In this document: positions 33,331-47,961 of the stretch, one piece after another | Numbering within the stretch: position 1 is the stretch's first letter | Layout of the letters: the number at the start of each line of letters is the position of its first letter | Source of the DNA: Marchantia polymorpha subsp. ruderalis | Taxonomy: Eukaryota; Streptophyta; Marchantiopsida; Marchantiales; Marchantiaceae | NCBI GenBank assembly: GCA_037833965.1 | Contig: AP031356.1 | Coordinates: 26,434,501-26,498,500 of the forward strand | Length of the DNA stretch: 64,000 bases | Direction of reading: 5' to 3' | The notes under the pieces: model-generated | Databases searched by the model: none | Seen by the model: the letters and a program-made list of their open reading frames with translations, nothing else | What the model was told of the DNA's origin: nothing | Translations under genes and position numbers: made by a program

Positions 33331-36300
33331 ATATATGTTGCTTGTGAAACGTCAAACCTCCAACCTTGTTTACATTTTTAGTTCTAGTGTTCTGATAATC
33401 TCTTCATTGTATATTATGATATGTGTCATCTTGCTCCATCAATCGACTTAAATCTTCACTTTTGCATCATGATAAAAACATGGCATGCGTGTGTGAGCAT
33501 CCACAAGTTTTTTCTTCCCTTCATATATACAATTTTTATTTTAAAACAATGACGTTACTCTGTCTTTTGATCTTCAGGTTGATTTTTATTTAGATTTACC
33601 TTTAGATTTTGTAGCTCATAATACTTTTAAAATACAAGAATTTCACAACCTTTCACACAATCTATTCACTCATCACTTGAATACAATCTCTCATCAACCT
33701 TCAAAGATGGTAGTGTAAATCAAACTTCTATTTATCAAACAAGTTTTCACACAATACATTCTTCAAACTTGCTTGAAAGGCTATTTTTGTATCTCTATTC
33801 ACAATACTCATAAAATTAAAATAATAACATACGGTAATTATTATTCTTAAAAAAATTTATCAAAAAAATTTGTATATTTTATTTATTTTTATTATGTGGT
33901 AACATATCTTTTGCCTATCTAATTTTTTACGAACTTACTTGTCCCTAGATTGAGGTGACGACATGACATTTGAAACCTTGGAAATTCTAAAATTTCCATT
34001 TGTCACTAAACCAATTTTAGACTTGGTTTCATTAATGAAATTTATATGACTTATTCTAAGGTTGAGATAATGAATTAAGGTTGAAGTAATGCCATCATAG
34101 CGTTTTGTTTATGACTAAAGTTGTCGGAGTGAAGGTGCAATGGTTTTTTACAAGTGAAAAATTTTGTGGAAATTTTGAAAACAAGATTGACATACTCATA
34201 TTCAAATCTTGCTCTAATTTTGAGTTGAAAGTGAGACTTGAAAATTTGAAAGCAATTCAACAAAATATTTTTTTTACTGATAGTTCATCTTCACAAATGT
34301 AAAAGCATGAGTAGTTAACATTGACATTGAAGAGCATCAGCCACTTAGAATTAATCTTTGAACAATTAGTCAAGATTTAGCCAGTCAAGATTAACGTTAA
34401 ATCCACCCAATGTGTTTATTGAAATTATTTCTTTGAAGAATTTAAGTAAACATTGTATTATTTTACAAGCTTTTCAAGGAAAGCTCATTTAAAGTTAACT
34501 AGAATTTTTGCCTATATAAAGGTATATTTGTTAAGCTCAATCATGTTTTGGCTGCACTTTTGGCTACAATATAGAATAATTACATATATTATGGTGATTT
34601 TTGTGCCCGTGACATGAGTTTAGGATACAATCGTGAGTTGTCAGCTCAAATCTAGTTTAAGTTAAGTAGTTTCATCCTAGTTATGCTTTACATTATGTTG
34701 TCACTATAAAGTTAAACTAGCCAAAGCTCTTGATGAACACTTTCCTAAGTTATTGTAGACTTAGCTTGTAGTAAAAATCCACATACTTTTGTGTCGGCAA
34801 TTTTGTGTATATTTATGTAGTCATCTCAATGTATGCTCATTAAATCTCATGTTTTTTGTTAAAGATCTCCATATTACTAAGCCATTCAAATTACTATTAT
34901 GAATTGATATCACTTCTTTGTAAATTCATTGTGTCAAATTTAGAATACAAGAAAGTCAAAATGATCAACGTATTGAGACAAAACATCAACAAAATAATCC
35001 ATCAAAATGTTAAAAATGAAAAAAATAAAACCTCATAATAGATAACGATGAATGAAAATAAAATCACAAAATACACATCAAAGACAAGACACTCATCTAC
35101 TAAAAAAAACAGGTGTTAGGTGGTAAAACAAGTTTCAAGTAATAATGACAAGTTTTGAAATAATTATTTAATGACAGTGTAAAAAGAAATCAAAAAAATT
35201 TAATATACATCACTATGTTTAATAATATGTATTTTCTCAGATTTTTTAGAATATTGGCAAAAAGGGCCAGACAAAATCTAATTTTAATTAACTAAAAATG
35301 GAAAAAAAAGTTGGATTTGCAGTGAGGGAAACTTAGACCCGAAAGAACATAGTGAGTACCTTCAATACTTTTTGATCTTTTAATAATTTGATATGATAAT
35401 TAAAAAAAACTCTTGATTTTTTTTGGGCCAATTTTTAATTATTTGGAATGATTTTGAATGCATATTGATGTCAAAAATTGATATAAAATCAGTATTCCAT
35501 AATTGCTGTAATTTATTAGATTTCAAAAATTCATTGAGATTTATGAGTATGTTTTAAAATATTCCAAAACCATTCAGATTGTCTTAAAAGTATATCCTAA
35601 AAGTATATCAACAGATTATTTGCAATTGAATTCATATTCTAGGCTTAAATTTTTTTAAATTTTTTTAATTCTAAGCTAGTATCTTTATATTAATGTCATG
35701 TTAGAGGTGCACAAATTAGAACATAATTAGCCTAGATTCTGCTATAAAAAATCATCAAAATTAAACTTGCAAAAATATAATTGATTATCTATACATCTTT
35801 GTATGAAATGAAAATGGATTACAGTAATTTGGAAATTTCATAAAAATAAAATATAATATAAATTTAATATTTTAATTGGTTCCATACTGCTTATTTTCAA
35901 TTACTTTTTGTCATTCTACAGCATATTCTATAAATATAGATTTTATATAAAAAAATTTGATTAATAAAAAAATTATTGATATGACTTTTTAGTCTAAAAA
36001 TTTTTGATTTTGAAATAAAATCACTTACGATAATTTTCCAAAATATTTTAAGAGATTTGTAAAAATATTATCTATAAATTTAACGTTATTTTTTATTTAA
36101 ACACTCTAAATAAACACTTTGAATATTTAGTGAAAAATACATGATTATTTCACATTGACAATTTATCAAAATTCAATATGAAATGTCTAACTAAAAACTT
36201 ATTTTAGTCATAAACTAAAATTAAGTAAAATCTGTCTAATTTTATGATAAAAATGTCATGCACTAGTCACTTGCCTCCAACTCATGTCCGCAAGTCCTAG

Positions 36301-37320
36301 TGATGTCCGCCAGGTTTTCTATTTCCAAGGAGTGTTTTCAGATCATCCAAATGATACTAATGGCACTAGTGCGAGAGCAAGTAGTGTGACCATCTTGTAT
36401 CGTTCTTGTAGCCTAGTTTTTGAGCCTTGTATCACATGCATATGATACTGGAACAATTGTGAGATATTTAGGGCAGCTCCTTGGGCTCATAGTAGTAATT
36501 TTTCTAGAATCATGTCTAGAAATGTCATATACGCTCCGCGGCAAGGTACGTTAAACGTGATTCATAGAAGCTCCTATTTGGAAGTGCAATCGAACAGTCT
36601 TTGTACTTGTAAAATCAATCCTATTCATTCTAAAGAAACTGTCGAGAGCCATTGCATGGCTCTATTTCTTGTTGAAACAGTGAAGAAAATTTCTTGATTC
36701 TGATTTCTTGATTGGAATTCTCACTCTAGCTGGTTTCATTCAATTCAAGGAAATTGTCACATGTGTGTGAGAGAAAACATTGCCTTAACACAGGCTGAAG
36801 AGTTTGGGCTAAAACTTGGAATCTTGTGGTGAGAATATTTACGAAATTGAGCTATAGGTTCAAGTTTTGAAGACTTGTGAAGCTCGTTTTCCAAATACAT
36901 AGTTTTTGCTTGTATTTGTGAAATTTTTGGTTCAGCATACTTTAGCGGAGAGTACTTCAAGTTTGCTGTCAATTTGACAAGAGCCTTGCAATTTTGGAGC
37001 ATCTAGCATGTTCACGCTTCTGTTTGTCCTCTAGTAAGGATAGTACTTCTATTACACCAAGAACTTCACCTTGTATGCAATTGAAGAGTGATCACGATCA
37101 TTTACTCCAATCTCATTGGGTTCAAGTCCTTTCTTTCGGCGATTGCAACTCCCTTCTTTGGCCTCATCTCCTAGTAGCGTTTCTGTTGGGAGCTTCAATT
37201 CAGGTACAAAACACTTTGCTTCAGTAGGTGACTAAGGTGTTCAACCAGTTGCAAGAACGTGGACGACGTTTCGTTCCGTAGCCACTTTACTATCATCCAC
37301 TTACTTCTCACAGCATATTA
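33331..37320. other. AT-rich stretch, no gene recognised
   Basis: Right of LTR B the DNA is again AT-rich with poly-A/T runs. A clear TATA-like CTATATAAAGG stands at 34513-34523, possibly in a decayed LTR, but no ends or duplications could be fixed. No coding domain was seen before the gag fossil at 37330. Confidence 0.35.
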
Positions 37321-37329
37321 CACCTACAT

Positions 37330-38150
37330 CGTCAATTTACACCATGGACGTTAGTGACTCGTCAAGTAGGATGGAGAAGTTTAGTGGAAGACTATGAACT
37401 ATCTCTCTATAAAAATTCAAAGCTAGCATCTCAAGGATGGTTGCTGAGCTCGAACTGAAATATGCTAACAACTAAAACTCGGCCTTTGCCTTCAAACAAT
37501 TGGCAAGGTATGTGCACTATGAGGCATTAGATGTCTATGAGCAACATGTTGCTCAGTCTGACGTATGCCGCAGCAATTGCCACAACCTCGCAAAATGTTT
37601 TGCATGTTGCAATCCAAGCACACAATGCCGTAGAGAACAATCAGCTTCAAATGTCCACCACCGTGGCTCTCACTCCTAAGCAATTAGCCACAATTGCGGC
37701 TCAGGTTTCTCTTCTCATTCAAGTGCCATCTACTGATTATCCAGTGGAGGAGTTTTTATAGATTCTTGAGCTAAAATTCTGGGTCAAAATTTTTGAAAAA
37801 TTTTACACTTGGCTATCTTCACCCAACAAAAGGAGGAAACTCTCAAAATGTTCTACAGGCAGATTTTCGAGCTGAGGGAATACACCCAGAGCATTAGTGA
37901 CATGGAAGCTGCTCACTACTACTTGCGTGCACTAGAAGGTACACCTGTCCTTCATGCTCAAATCCAACAACAATTCTTTGCTGAATTTGGAAATTCATAC
38001 ACCTTGATGGACGTTTACAATATTTCAAAGCATCTAGAGCTAGCCCATGCAAACTATGACGCTAGCATGATGATGCAATCAATTTTCAGGCCACCTTTTG
38101 CAACCGGCACGAGTAATAAGACTTTGCAACCCACTTAAGGGGACAAAGTG
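37330..38150 (+). mobile_element. gag: Fossil retroelement gag
   Basis: The + strand carries gag-like residues in order: MEKFSG near 37370, FKASISRMVAELE at ~37420-37457, then QLARYVHYEALDVYEQ around 37500-37550, and an open part 37809-38138 with QQKEETLKMFYRQIFELREY and LRALEGTP. The 'Q...ETL..FY.R...L' motif is the retrotransposon gag signature for Ty3/gypsy and related elements. It is broken in several places. No LTR or pol was identified next to it; the flanks are AT-rich. Confidence 0.7.
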
Positions 38151-41100
38151 ATTAAGCAAAGGCTGCCCAAGAGTTTTTTTGCTAGACTTCTGATCTTCAG
38201 CGCGTACAACAGTATTATGTTACAATACTGTATGTCATGACAAAAAACAAGGAAAAAAAATTTTTTTATTTTGAATAAAATAAAATTTGTTTCTTTTGTT
38301 TTTACTATTTGCATAAATTATTTCTGAAATATTTTATAAAATTCAAATATAAGTTATTTTTTACTTAGACTTGTTTTATCATATTTTCTATTTCTTTTTT
38401 ATGTTATCTTTATTTTTACTTGCATTAAATTTATGTAAAATTTGACTTGAATCTTACAAACGTATTATTTTATGTGAAATTTAGTTATAAATAGATGTAT
38501 ACCAATGTTAATGATAGTTTGATTTGAAAATATTGTGAATTTAAGTACGTTTATTGTCATTTTAAACATATTAATGTTATAATACAATCCAATTTAACAA
38601 TTATGTGAAATGTTTGATATTTATATCTTTGTTATCGGTTGATGTATTGATCAATGATGAAAATTTGATATGAATTTTGTTTGATAAAATTTATTATCTG
38701 TTTGCACAACTAATCTTCAACAAATCCTAGATGTTGACGACACTACTAAGCAAACATACGACATGATAAATAATGAAAACTGTACTGATGAAAAGAAGAA
38801 AAAAAAAATTTAAACGGTTATCTTTATGCTTGATAAATTTCAGATTTTTCAAAAGATCATATGTTCCAATACATTATGAATCTATGGCTTCTTATTTAGC
38901 AGTTTTTGAAGTCACAAAACTACAAATCTATTGTATTAGTAAATTTTTTTACAACATTTAAAATAAAACTATGGTCTATTCACAAATTTTTACTTACTTT
39001 AGATTTGTTTCAATTCAGTTTTGACATTTTAGAATACATCAATGTGTTTTTTTGGCTGTCTTTAACGTTAAGCCACACAAATTTGGCCGAATAATTTTGT
39101 TAACCAATGTATTACAAAATTTGTTAAAATTTGCTGGAGATAAAAGTTTTGAAAATTCAACATGCATTCATTGTCTATAAAACACAATACACTTATTCTA
39201 CATTTCTTTTAATAAAAACTATGATATCTTATACATTCTCACTATCTTTGCATGCTTAATTCATTCTTTCTTAATCTTTTTTTTATCATATCTAGGAGAT
39301 TTGATGATACAAACCACAATCTATTTATCACTTATGAATTTGACGTGAAAATATCTTAATTAAATTGCACAACAGCTTGAAACTTCAGTTGGATGTATAT
39401 GAGGTTAATCCATTTGTAATAAAAATAACAACTTTTTTAAGAAAATAGCCAAAGAAAGAAAAACAACATCTCACATATTTTTAAATGTGCTTTTCAAACA
39501 CGTGAACACATGCAGGATGTAGACAATGTAAGCTAAATTCATTTCGAGCGATTAACTTGTATGCTTTCTAGGGACGCCATTCCTGTTAATATAATATTGG
39601 ACAACTTAGCGCTATTACAACACATTATCATTACATCAAGTAACATTAAAAACAATTTGCCCACAAAAGTGTTCCATGCAACGCTGAGATGGAAGTTCCA
39701 AGATAACAAGTATTGATTAATTTTCTCGCACGTGAAAAACAAGCCTGGTAATGTTATGGAAAATCAACTGATTTTCATATTTCATGATAATCCGTCTCAC
39801 AGTAGACATTGAAATCGGCCTGTACGTGATCCACAAGTCAATTATATTTGTGGATGAAACAACTCAATTGACCTTTGTTGTTGACTATTACGCTTGTGGA
39901 ACTGTGTGCGTTGATGTAATGGCATTGGAACATTGAGTATTGATATGATGTTGTCGATTACTGTTCGGGCTCGAGAGATCTACTTTTATGTCCAAATCAT
40001 TTCCCTCTGGATCTATCTAGATTTCGTTACATTACGAGCCTGTAGTTATTCGGTGACTTCGTTTCTTCTTTGAATCGAAGAACTTCAATCAGTCACTCAA
40101 GATTGCTTGCAAGATGCAATCATTTATTGTGCAAAGATATGGTAATGCTTTTGGCTGAGAAGGATTTGACCAAATCTCCAGTTCTGCGGTGGCAACAAGC
40201 CGATGTAGCACGCTTTGTATTGATTGCAGAAGACACTGGTCGGTTATTTTCTACTCAGAGGTCTGGATCTAAGTTTTACATTTCCAGGTCGCCATCTTGG
40301 CCTTTCTACACCTGATGACAGAGACATTCTTAATGCAATCTGTACATTCATTTTCACTGAGGCATTGATCTCCATTGAGTGAGCGAACATGAGAGACATA
40401 AAAACTTAAAGAAACATGCCGATTCCTGCCAACTACTTCATTTCAAAATCATGACATGATTTTTCTTGTTGACGTAATAACTGCGATGAGCATGACACAC
40501 GAGTGAGAAAAAACGACTAGCCGTGGAAACTTGTAATGTATTTTGTTGTTGTATAAAATGCCCACAAGTCACATAGGACCAGGGAAGTAACATCTATTAC
40601 TGAACTATTGGAGCAGTCTATGTAGAGGTGACTGGGTAAATAGTTCTTTGGTTATTATTTTTTGGCCACACGGTTTCGTATCAAAAAAAGTACTATGTGT
40701 TAGTTATATATTTTCAAAATCGAATTATTTGAAAATTATGCAATCATAATATAGTATGACAAAACTATTCAACTATTTGTCTCAGACTGCGGACTTGTGA
40801 TATCTGCGGACTTGTGACTATAATTTACCAAATGTTTATTAAGGGAATCATAAATTCCTCTTCATCTGAAAATTGGAAATGGAAATGGAAATTATTCATG
40901 CATCACCCAGTGTTAAGAAATGGGAATGTAGTAAACTGTACCAATATTTTATTGGTTTAGATTCTCACACTTTCATAAACGACTGTTTACATGGCTACAA
41001 AAGAATGTAGATTCAAGTCACTTCGGAGTTTTCTCTTCCGGAAGGTTAAGTAATCTTGCTCTTGGAGATGAATTAAAAAGAGCAACTTTGCATTTCTTAA

Positions 41101-42286
41101 GTCTCGCGCAAATTTATTCATATTCTTAGACCTTAGAAGAATTAAGAGTTCAAAAAATAATTGTAAAAAATATTGAACCAAAGTACAAATTGATACCTCG
41201 ACCAGCTTCCCAGATTTTTTAATTTTTTTCCTCAATCATCCGATCAAAAAATTAAATAAAATTTTATAGTTTCTGAGGACTTCATTTAAATTTGAAGTTT
41301 TTTTACATTAAGAAAAAAATTGATTATTAACATATTTTTAACTCTCAATATTTATATCTCAGAAAATGAGTTGATTTTGACAATATTTCAGTAAATTTTT
41401 AATTTTTTTCCGAAATCTTAAATGCTCAACCAGAAGTTTTTTGAATATATAAAAAACACATCTAAGATATGATCATATTAAAGTTCATGCATAGCATTTC
41501 TTGATCTCTTTTAAAAAATGTAATATATGATAGCTCTCATAATTTAAGTCTTTTTATTCTAAAAATTTCTTATATTTTGAAAGTGATTGAAGTTTATGTC
41601 ATAGATTTTATCTGATGCGCATGAAAGTTTGTTGATACTCATGACAAGTTTTCTGGTGAAAAGAGATAGATAGAACCAAAGAATGCAATAAGGATAAAAA
41701 ATGTAATAATATGATAGAAAAATCAAAAATAATGAAACCATGGATATTTAATTATACACTACATTAAATAATTTGTATAATAATTCATATTTAAATAATC
41801 AAATTTCTTTAATATTTAACTATACTCAAGACATATATGTTGTAGATGTAATGTTCCTTATTTATCATTAAAATAAAAATTTTTGAATCAATCATTCAAA
41901 AAAACAAAACGAAAGTTGCATTTGATTTTTAATGTATAAAAAATAGTAGAATCTATAATTTAAAAATCATTTCATTGGTATTCAAATATTTTTAAAAATT
42001 TTGAAATTAATTTTTTGAATATATCTGTGACTATTTTTGAATAAAAAAATTTCAAAAAAATTATTTCCAAAATTTGCTTTATTGAAAATCTTTTGAACGT
42101 TTGACATAAGAATTGAAATTTCATGAACATAGCAGTATCATCATATTTGTTGGCTTTTACTGAATACCTCAAAATAAAACTATTTATGCAATTAATCAAT
42201 TATGTAGAATATGAAAATGACTATACAATATCTCTGAATACAACCAAAAAAAAAATGAACATTTGAAGACCATGATTTTGAGCTTA
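38151..42286. other. AT-rich stretch, no gene recognised
   Basis: No domain or credible ATG-started frame over 80 codons. Small curiosities: a 14-base direct repeat CTGCGGACTTGTGA (40786-40799 and again about 20 bases on) and a GGAAAT triplicate near 40874-40892. Short somewhat more balanced DNA at 39700-40700 may be non-repetitive but gives no gene. Confidence 0.35.
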
Positions 42287-42563
42287 TGTTAGGATTCAAC
42301 TCAATATTGATTTAACTTAGATTAGTTTAACTCCAGTTAGTGAAGCTGATTGGACTGTTATCATATAATGAAGCTCACAAAAACTCTTAGTAACACTTTT
42401 TCATCGTATTATTGAAAAGACTTCTTTCAATAAATCCTGAGCAGTTTCGTTGCCGTGACTCTTAGTGGTGACTTACGAATGTCTAGTGTCAGATGTGCGT
42501 TCTTGTAGTGAATATGTGTGTAAAATGCATTTTAACTTTTCTCTTGACAAATGATATCAGAGC
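42287..42563 (+). mobile_element. Copia-type LTR (263 bp) with primer-binding site
   Basis: TGTTAGGATTC at 42287 to ...CTCTTGACA at 42549 has TG..CA ends with a short inverted repeat (TGTTA/TGACA). It is followed after two bases by TGATATCAGAGC (42552-42563), one change from the standard Ty1/copia site TGGTATCAGAGC complementary to initiator tRNA-Met. Spacing, size and order fit a 5' LTR of a + strand copia element. The sequence downstream to about 43800 shows no clear gag or pol, so the element is decayed or cut short. No 3' LTR was seen. Confidence 0.6.
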
Positions 42564-45500
42564 AAAGGTTCGTTGTATAAGCAGACATAATGTGCTATGT
42601 TTTCACCTGCAAGATCTTGCTTCTTAAAATAGTAGGTCATCTGGATATAATCGTTTTGAAACTATTTGCAAGATAAAAAATAAAGTTCAAGAAATTAGTG
42701 TTTTTATCAATAGTGCTTCTATAGTTTGGGGTTTTTTTTTATGTATGAGTTGGATACTTACTTGAACGCTTACCTTGCCTGGTTGAGATTGATGGTCTAA
42801 CAAGTGAGAGATGCAAGCGCAAAACACAACAACCATGTAGGAATGCTTTAATTCTCAAACAACAATCAATATCAAAAATACATCAGCGCACAACATTTTA
42901 GGCGGTTCAAAGAAAAATTGGATGAAATGTAGGATGTACAAACAAGCTTGTTGATTTTTGTGATGCGAGCAATTACCGGAAATTGTAAACTCCAATCTAT
43001 GATTGTATTCAAACAACTCAACAGTAAATTGTGAGCATGGAAAACCAAAGTGTAGAAAAATCTAGATGCACAAGAATTTAACATTTTTCAAAATTTTCAC
43101 ATTAAAGCATAAGGTGCTTCATGAACCCGCAATGGTGAACCACATATATCCCATGTCAACTGTGCTCGTGCATGTGAGTTTTTGTATTGACTATGCGTGA
43201 CTGAGTTTTAATTATTTTCGTGTCATCTAAATGACACTATTATGATTGATAAAAAAAAGAAGATGATCTTGGATAAATTTCACAATGTTATGTAGAATAA
43301 ACCTCCATCTGAAATAATTAGTATAATTCATTTTCTTGTTAGCATGTATATGTGTGCAATGTATTATTTAAGTAAAAGAATGTCATGTGTTGATAATAGT
43401 GTTCAGAGCAAAATTTACTCATTCTTAAAAATTAAGATACAATGTTTGAAATTCAAGAGGAGAAAGGTTATTTTTACCAATGAAACATAGACATTGAAAT
43501 ACTTTTGAAAGCACCAAAATACTAGTTTGACATAACAAGTTTGTCAGTAATCTTTCAAAGAACTATCATTTCTTGCATAAAAAAAATTTTAATCATGATT
43601 TTCAAGTTCTCATTTTTTATCTACAAATTAAATCTTTTTTAAATTCAAATTTTTTTTCCCAAAAAATTGGTTTTTCTAATTTGTTAAATGTAAAACTTGT
43701 TGAGTTTAATTCCAGTTTAGGAGTAACCTCAAAATTAAGCCATAAATTATTAGTAAGATAGCCTAAATTCGAAATAAATACTCTGGTTTCTGCCCGGTAC
43801 ATAGAGTCTTTTGTGACAAGACCTAGAGTAAAGCGTCAAGTGTTCTTGGTGGACGTAGTCCTACTCCTAAAGGTGAATCACATTATTTTTGTGTCTCATG
43901 TTAGTTGTTTGATTGAATATTTTGTCATTGTGTTTCTCAAGTTTTAGCTTTTTAAAAAAAATTTAAAAATTAAAATTAATAAAAAAAATGTGAATTTTTT
44001 TATATTTATATATTTAAAAATATAATATGTATTTTAAAAAAATATATTCATGTTGTATTATCTTTTTAAATGAATGTTCATTTTTAGAATTTCTAGTATT
44101 GTAATAAGATTTTGTATTTCAAATAAAAATTAGACTACCTCAAAAATTTTAATGATCTAATAAAGTCAAATTTATGCTAATCAAATGATCAACTTAAAAA
44201 TTGATTCTTGTTGACTTTTTTTTAATATTATTGTCGATTCACAACATTTATTAATTGAAAAAAAATAGCGGTTAAATTAACCAGAATATGACCTTATATA
44301 ACTAGTTTAAATTTTCACTTTACAAACACACATATGTAATTTATATATAGTTTTTATTCACTGAAATTTATTTTACGTTAATAATTCATAGGTATCATGC
44401 GATTTGTCAGATTTGAAGGTGTAAACCAAAAATAAAATGCCAGCAATCAATTGATGTTTTGTTGTTTTTCAATTTAACGCTTGATTATATTCATCTTTGG
44501 TTTGTTGATGATGTTATATATGATTTTAGATTGCTAGAAATTCAACCCTCATCACATTGTGTGTGTTTGTTCATTTTATCAATTTGATTGTTATTTGAAA
44601 AAATTCATAGACATACAAGATATAAAAATGAAATTTGCAAATCTTTTCACATTCAAAATATTACTCATAGAGTATGTTACTCTCTTTTTTTGAGAAAAAA
44701 TGGACTTTTTGATAAAAAACAAAAAACGGAAAAAATATGTCTATGATCAAGCAACAATCTTTAATATAACACAAAGTGAATTTTTTAAAAAAAATTGCAA
44801 TATTTGAAAATTAAATTATCAAATTCAATACAATGTATATGAATATATAGATCATGAAAATATTAAATGATAATAAAATTAAGTTCTTTGAGTTTGAAAT
44901 AATATTGATGATCAAACTTATTATTTTCAACAATGAAAATTTAATTATCTTTTTAACTTGATAAGTGTAATTTTAAGATCATGATTACATGGTTAATATT
45001 CAAATAATTTTGAAATACATATTGATAATCATAAAATAAATAATATTTTCACAATTAAATGAAAAATTAAACCAATTAAACCCTTAAAAAAGCTCTGTGA
45101 TTTATGATCAAAATTTCTTGGATGAAATATATCATCATATCTTATATCTGAATTAAAAAATTATCTTTTTTACACCAAAGATATATTTTTAAGTGTAAAC
45201 ATAATCTAGCCATACAATTTTGATTGTAAGTAATAAATTAATGAAAAATCATGATATCATAAATTGACATCATTATATCAAAACAAACCTCGGGTTACAA
45301 CCTTCATTAATATAAACTGAAATTTTATTATTTATATTTAATTTTCCAAATAATTATTCCAAAATAAATATTTAATATATAAATCAATAATCATATCAAT
45401 CAATATATGTTTCTTATTGTAGATTTTGAATGTTTCAAAATTCTTCAACTCTATGTATTTTCAACTATATTTCTTTGAGATCAATATTTTCCTCTGAAAT

Positions 45501-46100
45501 AACTCTTTATCAAAAGAAGATTACTTTCTTCTTTTGATAAAGACATACTTTCTTTTTGTTATAGACTAGTGTCCTCAAGAAGAAATGCTTGCTCAAGAAG
45601 AAGAAAAAAAATAAGTGATGTTATACTAGAAGTTAACTTCATGTTTCTATCAACGTGCTAATAAGATCATAGATGAGATTTTGATACTTTTTGGCCAAAG
45701 CTTTTGCTTTCTCTATCTTTATTAACATTTCAACAATGATCTTGCAATCACATGAGTACTCCTTACTCCTAGAATTTAAGTTTCAAGATCTATAACAAGC
45801 TGCTTAGATTTTTTATCCCAAAATCAATCAAACTAGTGGCTTAAGTGTCAAAAGCAATAAACATATATTTTCTTCTAATGCAGTATCTTCAAAACTTAAC
45901 TTTGAGAAAGATCTCTAAGTAAGACCAAGTTTAACTGGTTAGTCGGTGAAACTTCTCTAACCTTCGATTTTTTTGAGTCAATCACGTGGCTATTTGTGAG
46001 TTACTTTAGATCGGAATCTCTTAAAGAATGCTGTAGATACCATGATGATTTTTTTTCAACATTGTATCTTCAACATTCAAATCTAATTCATTGATTTCAG
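42564..46100. other. AT-rich stretch, probably remains of copia elements
   Basis: Nothing codable is recognisable. A perfect 16-bp inverted repeat with 6-base loop (CTTTATCAAAAGAAGA 45505-45520, TCTTCTTTTGATAAAG 45527-45542) lies near its right end. Confidence 0.4.
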
Positions 46101-46603
46101 ATTAATGGACATATGTTAATCAGAATTATTTCGCGGTGCTTGAGTGGAATCCTCATGCAGATTACAGAAGTCTAAATTCGCTCTCGCCGTCATTCCTTCC
46201 AATTATCATTAACTGCTCCTTCCTTGTTACCTTTCTTCTTCTGAGATCCTTGGAAATGGTAGAATTCTGCAGGCTTCAGTTGATTTACAGTTTTCCTCAT
46301 TCAATTGGAATATGCCTCTCGTCATATAAACGACACATTGATGAGTGTAGACGGCCATTGGCCTGAATGTTGGTCTTTGTTTGCCTTCAATCAAAACTCA
46401 AATCTTTTGTCTAACTCTCGTAGATTAGAAATTCTTGTGACTGAAACTCCAGTGGGGCTGTTGCGCGCAAGAAAGACGGCAGCGGCCCATTTTATTACGG
46501 GCTTTGGGTGCATGTAAAACAGACGCTGATTTTTCAGCGCATGCCGGTGACCGACGTCTCTTGCCATTAACTATTCTTGTAGATGTTTCTGGCCTCGTCC
46601 CTT

Positions 46604-46803
46604 CGCTAGCTTTTCCCCAATGAAGTAAAAGTCCTTTGTAACGATCCGGTAGTGTTTTAGTAAATTGGACCGTCCTTCAGTAATTCATCGTTGACTGCCA
46701 ACTCGCTAGCTTTTCCCCAATGAAGTAAAAGTCCTTTGTAACGATCTGGTAGCGATTTAGTAAATTGGACCGTCCTTCAGTAACTCATCGTTGACTGCCA
46801 ACT
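46604..46803. repeat. Two-copy tandem repeat, exactly 100-bp period
   Basis: CGCTAGCTTTTCCCCAATGA begins at 46604 and again at 46704. Both copies end with TTGACTGCCAACTC and differ at only about four or five places, so the duplication is recent compared with the surrounding DNA. Confidence 0.85.
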
Positions 46804-46864
46804 CCCTGACACCAATTTTTAGCTATGATGCGCACGACACAGGAGTGAGCTGGAGCGAGAAGCC

Positions 46865-47335
46865 ATGAAAACTTTTATACGTAGAGCATTACGGACACGA
46901 TGGGCGGTGACGATAATCAGAGAACAGAGGAGCGAACTTCCTCAAATGGAGACTCAGACATTGACCACTACGGTAGGTTTGTCTACCTGCCGAGTTTCTA
47001 AGCACTCCAATAGTTGTGTCCTACGTACGGTCAATATAAGAACTTTCACTGACATTGTAAATACCAACAGACGGCGAAAATCTTCCTGTGTAGTTGAGGG
47101 TTTACTGACTATCAAACATGTCTGTCCAAAGAGGTTTCTAAAGTGTGATGCAGTAGATATGCGTGTCATATATTATTGGGCAAGATGCTACAATGATTTT
47201 CGAATGAGCCCTCGTATCGTCTCTGACGATCCATCCGTATGTGCACCGGAAGAGATAAATGTCGATTTAAACGTGCCCATCAATATCAAAGTCAATGCTT
47301 CTGTGGCGTATCGGCGAGAGAATGCAGCATCATAA
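46865..47335 (+). CDS. Hypothetical 156-codon ORF
   Basis: An ATG-started frame of 156 codons in balanced-composition DNA just after the 100-bp tandem repeat. It is rich in Arg, Val and Thr and has no signal peptide, transmembrane helix or motif I recognise. No TATA box or clear partner exon was found. It may be chance; listed because it is the longest ATG frame between 38 and 52 kb. Confidence 0.15.
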   Translation: MKTFIRRALRTRWAVTIIREQRSELPQMETQTLTTTVGLSTCRVSKHSNSCVLRTVNIRTFTDIVNTNRRRKSSCVVEGLLTIKHVCPKRFLKCDAVDMRVIYYWARCYNDFRMSPRIVSDDPSVCAPEEINVDLNVPINIKVNASVAYRRENAAS

Positions 47336-47961
47336 GGAGAGTGATCGTGTGTACATGCCAGATCGGGTTCGATCTTTCGTAGACTTCCAATTCAACGCCT
47401 AAATGTCCTTCTGTACAGGCTCATCGGTCTTCGGAATCTTAGTCGTCGACATCGATTGATATCACCAGCTTCACTTGAGTGTCCCAAAGCTCCACCACAA
47501 GTTCTTTCGGATTGCATTCTGTCCATATTGATGTGTAGCCATCAATTTTCATCGATTTCGTCTTTGAATGTGAGAGTGGCACTGTTCTTCTTGGATTGTA
47601 GTCATATTCTGAACTTAATCAATTCGAGGGCTTATGCCCCTCTCGACATCCTTGTACTTTAAGGCTTTCATCAATATTTAATTCTGAACTTTTCAATACT
47701 CGTCAGAAGAGAAGCATAATTGGGGCCCACATGAACAACGTTGTCCCCGATTAATCAGATTACTCTAGACCTTCAGCAGCCCTTTGTCTCATCGGGGTCC
47801 TCTCATGTACATAGGAGACGCAGGTTACTGGGAAATCTTCAACCAGCAGTTAATATTCAAACTTTTTTTTGGGATCTGATGTTGCATAACAACTAGCTCG
47901 AGTACAGTTTAAAGTTATATTTGACTCCGAACACTAATGCAGTCAAGATTCATCACTTATC

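Noticed and set aside
43795-43880. Possible second copia LTR end (GACAAGACCTAGAG...)
   Set aside because: No TG..CA pair, primer-binding site or flank repeat could be fixed.
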